Source: Morinoia aosen
Lineage: Eukaryota; Arthropoda; Malacostraca; Amphipoda; Talitridae
Assembly (NCBI GenBank): GCA_030386875.1
Contig: CM059564.1
Coordinates: forward strand, 41,870,075-41,934,074
Length of the DNA: 64,000 bases
Reading direction: 5' to 3'
Both the position numbers and the translations under genes were made by a program. Under the pieces are notes generated by a model. It was not told the origin of the DNA, did no database searches, and was given only the letters and a program-made list of their open reading frames with translations. Every line of letters begins with the position of its first letter. Within the stretch, counting starts at the first letter, position 1. This document shows positions 63,041-64,000 of this stretch, piece by piece.

Positions 63041-64000
63041 CTGAAATATTAATTTAAATCAGAAAAAATAATCAAAAAATAGGTCAGAAGTTTTTTATCC
63101 AGCTTTGCATCATTAACAAAAATTGCACACATAATATACTAGATATGATTAAAAACAATATTTCTATTACTAAACAATATTCTTCACAGTGGATATTTAT
63201 TAACCTACATCAACTATGCATTCTGTAATCCATAACTTGAAGATAATTTTAACTGTTGAGTAAACTCATCAAAAGTTCTGTTTTTGTTTCTGGCTCTCTT
63301 TTAGACATTGATCAAAACCTTAATTATTAAAAAACATTTTTTTAACTAGCCTCAAAATTTCATAATTTTCTGTAAATTTTTAAAAACAAGACTTGTTTAA
63401 AACAAGTTACAATCGCATAAAATATGCACTAACAATAAAGGTTGCATAGTAATCCTAAGATTTATCAAAATAATGAAACCAGGGAGTTTACCATGACTCA
63501 AAACCATCATAAATTTGTGTTAAATAAGGTGTGATCTTGTGCCTGTCCTCTAAAAAACTTACCTGTCAGTTAATGCAAGATAATATAGCTATCTATTGCA
63601 GACTATTTATCATTATTGTAAAAAATAAAATCTAAACTATGAAGGATTACCTTAACCCCTTGCCTCCTCCTGATGGGAACTCCAATACCCAGATAGCTAG
63701 TGCTTCCAGTTTAGTACAATTGACAAAATTTCAAGGTAATTCACCTAGTAGGGAAATATCTTGAACTAAGTGACAAAATTAGAGCAATTAAAAGTATTCC
63801 TGCAACTATGTTTTCAAACATTCCATAAGTTTTGCATATGCAATTTTCTATTGGCATCCATTCAGTGTAAGCTTTAAGGCCCATGCAATACATTTAATAC
63901 CTTTTTTATTCAACTTGGGCAAGTTTTTTACGCATACATATATATGGATAAAAAAATTTCTCAGATTTTATGACCATTTTTTGGCATTAGAGTATACATT
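63041..64000. other. Upstream of the ALG12 start
   Basis: AT-rich sequence without recognised coding sequence. It probably holds the first intron, with the ALG12 5' non-coding exon and promoter further to the right, beyond what can be identified. Confidence 0.35.

Noticed and set aside
1..64000. tRNA, rRNA or selenocysteine signals
   Set aside because: None was recognised by eye; a covariance-model scan would be needed to exclude a diverged tRNA.

Overview
This window comes from a eukaryotic, intron-rich genome that is most likely an arthropod. The grounds are two spliced genes with GT-AG introns of 0.1-2.7 kb, and a repeat mix of BEL/Pao, hAT, piggyBac-type MITEs, Penelope-like and I-clade elements, all of which are common in arthropods. 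No bacterial signatures, tRNA, rRNA or CRISPR array were found. The species cannot be read from the sequence.

Left part, 1-35.9 kb: a transposon nest with no host gene recognised. A tandem array of about 173-bp units (1632-2784) abuts a decayed LINE (called the host LINE here) whose reading frame is split into three pieces: 2859-3488, 27688-28249 and 34271-35640. The first gap is a 24.2-kb hAT-type element (3489-27687) with terminal sequence TAGTGATGTACC, 8-bp target duplications matching at 7 of 8 bases, and long imperfect inverted arms. The second gap is an apparently intact I-clade-like LINE (28250-34270) with a 13-bp target duplication. Inside the hAT element sit a solo BEL/Pao LTR (3554-5827), a truncated LINE, an 11.5-kb BEL/Pao element (7064-18544) that encodes Gag and protease but no reverse transcriptase, an internally deleted LINE inside its 3' LTR, and a reversed solo LTR inside that LINE. 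The hAT core also holds a head-to-head pair of Penelope-like 3' ends, each with a GIY-YIG remnant and a hammerhead-ribozyme-like core. Most joins are supported by matching target duplications, so insertion order can be read directly.

Right part, 38.9-63 kb: two conserved host genes arranged tail to tail. SGF29 (+ strand, seven coding exons, 38986-48604) encodes the tandem-Tudor histone H3K4me reader of the SAGA complex. ALG12 (- strand, nine coding exons, 63009-51955) encodes the ER alpha-1,6-mannosyltransferase that adds the eighth mannose to the lipid-linked N-glycan precursor; here it has an unusual C-terminal extension of about 220 residues, charged and rich in KSHEGSPK repeats. A SINE-like family of about 360 bp (four copies, 12-14-bp target duplications, AATCT-type tail) lies in and beside both genes and shares about 150 bp with the BEL LTR.

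The most unusual pattern is at exon edges. In SGF29, tandem repeats contain near-copies of the exon 4 acceptor and the exon 6 donor, and another array runs into the exon 5 acceptor. In ALG12, the exon 7 acceptor region is duplicated inside the preceding intron, and a SINE landed on the exon 9 acceptor so that its target duplication copied the splice site.
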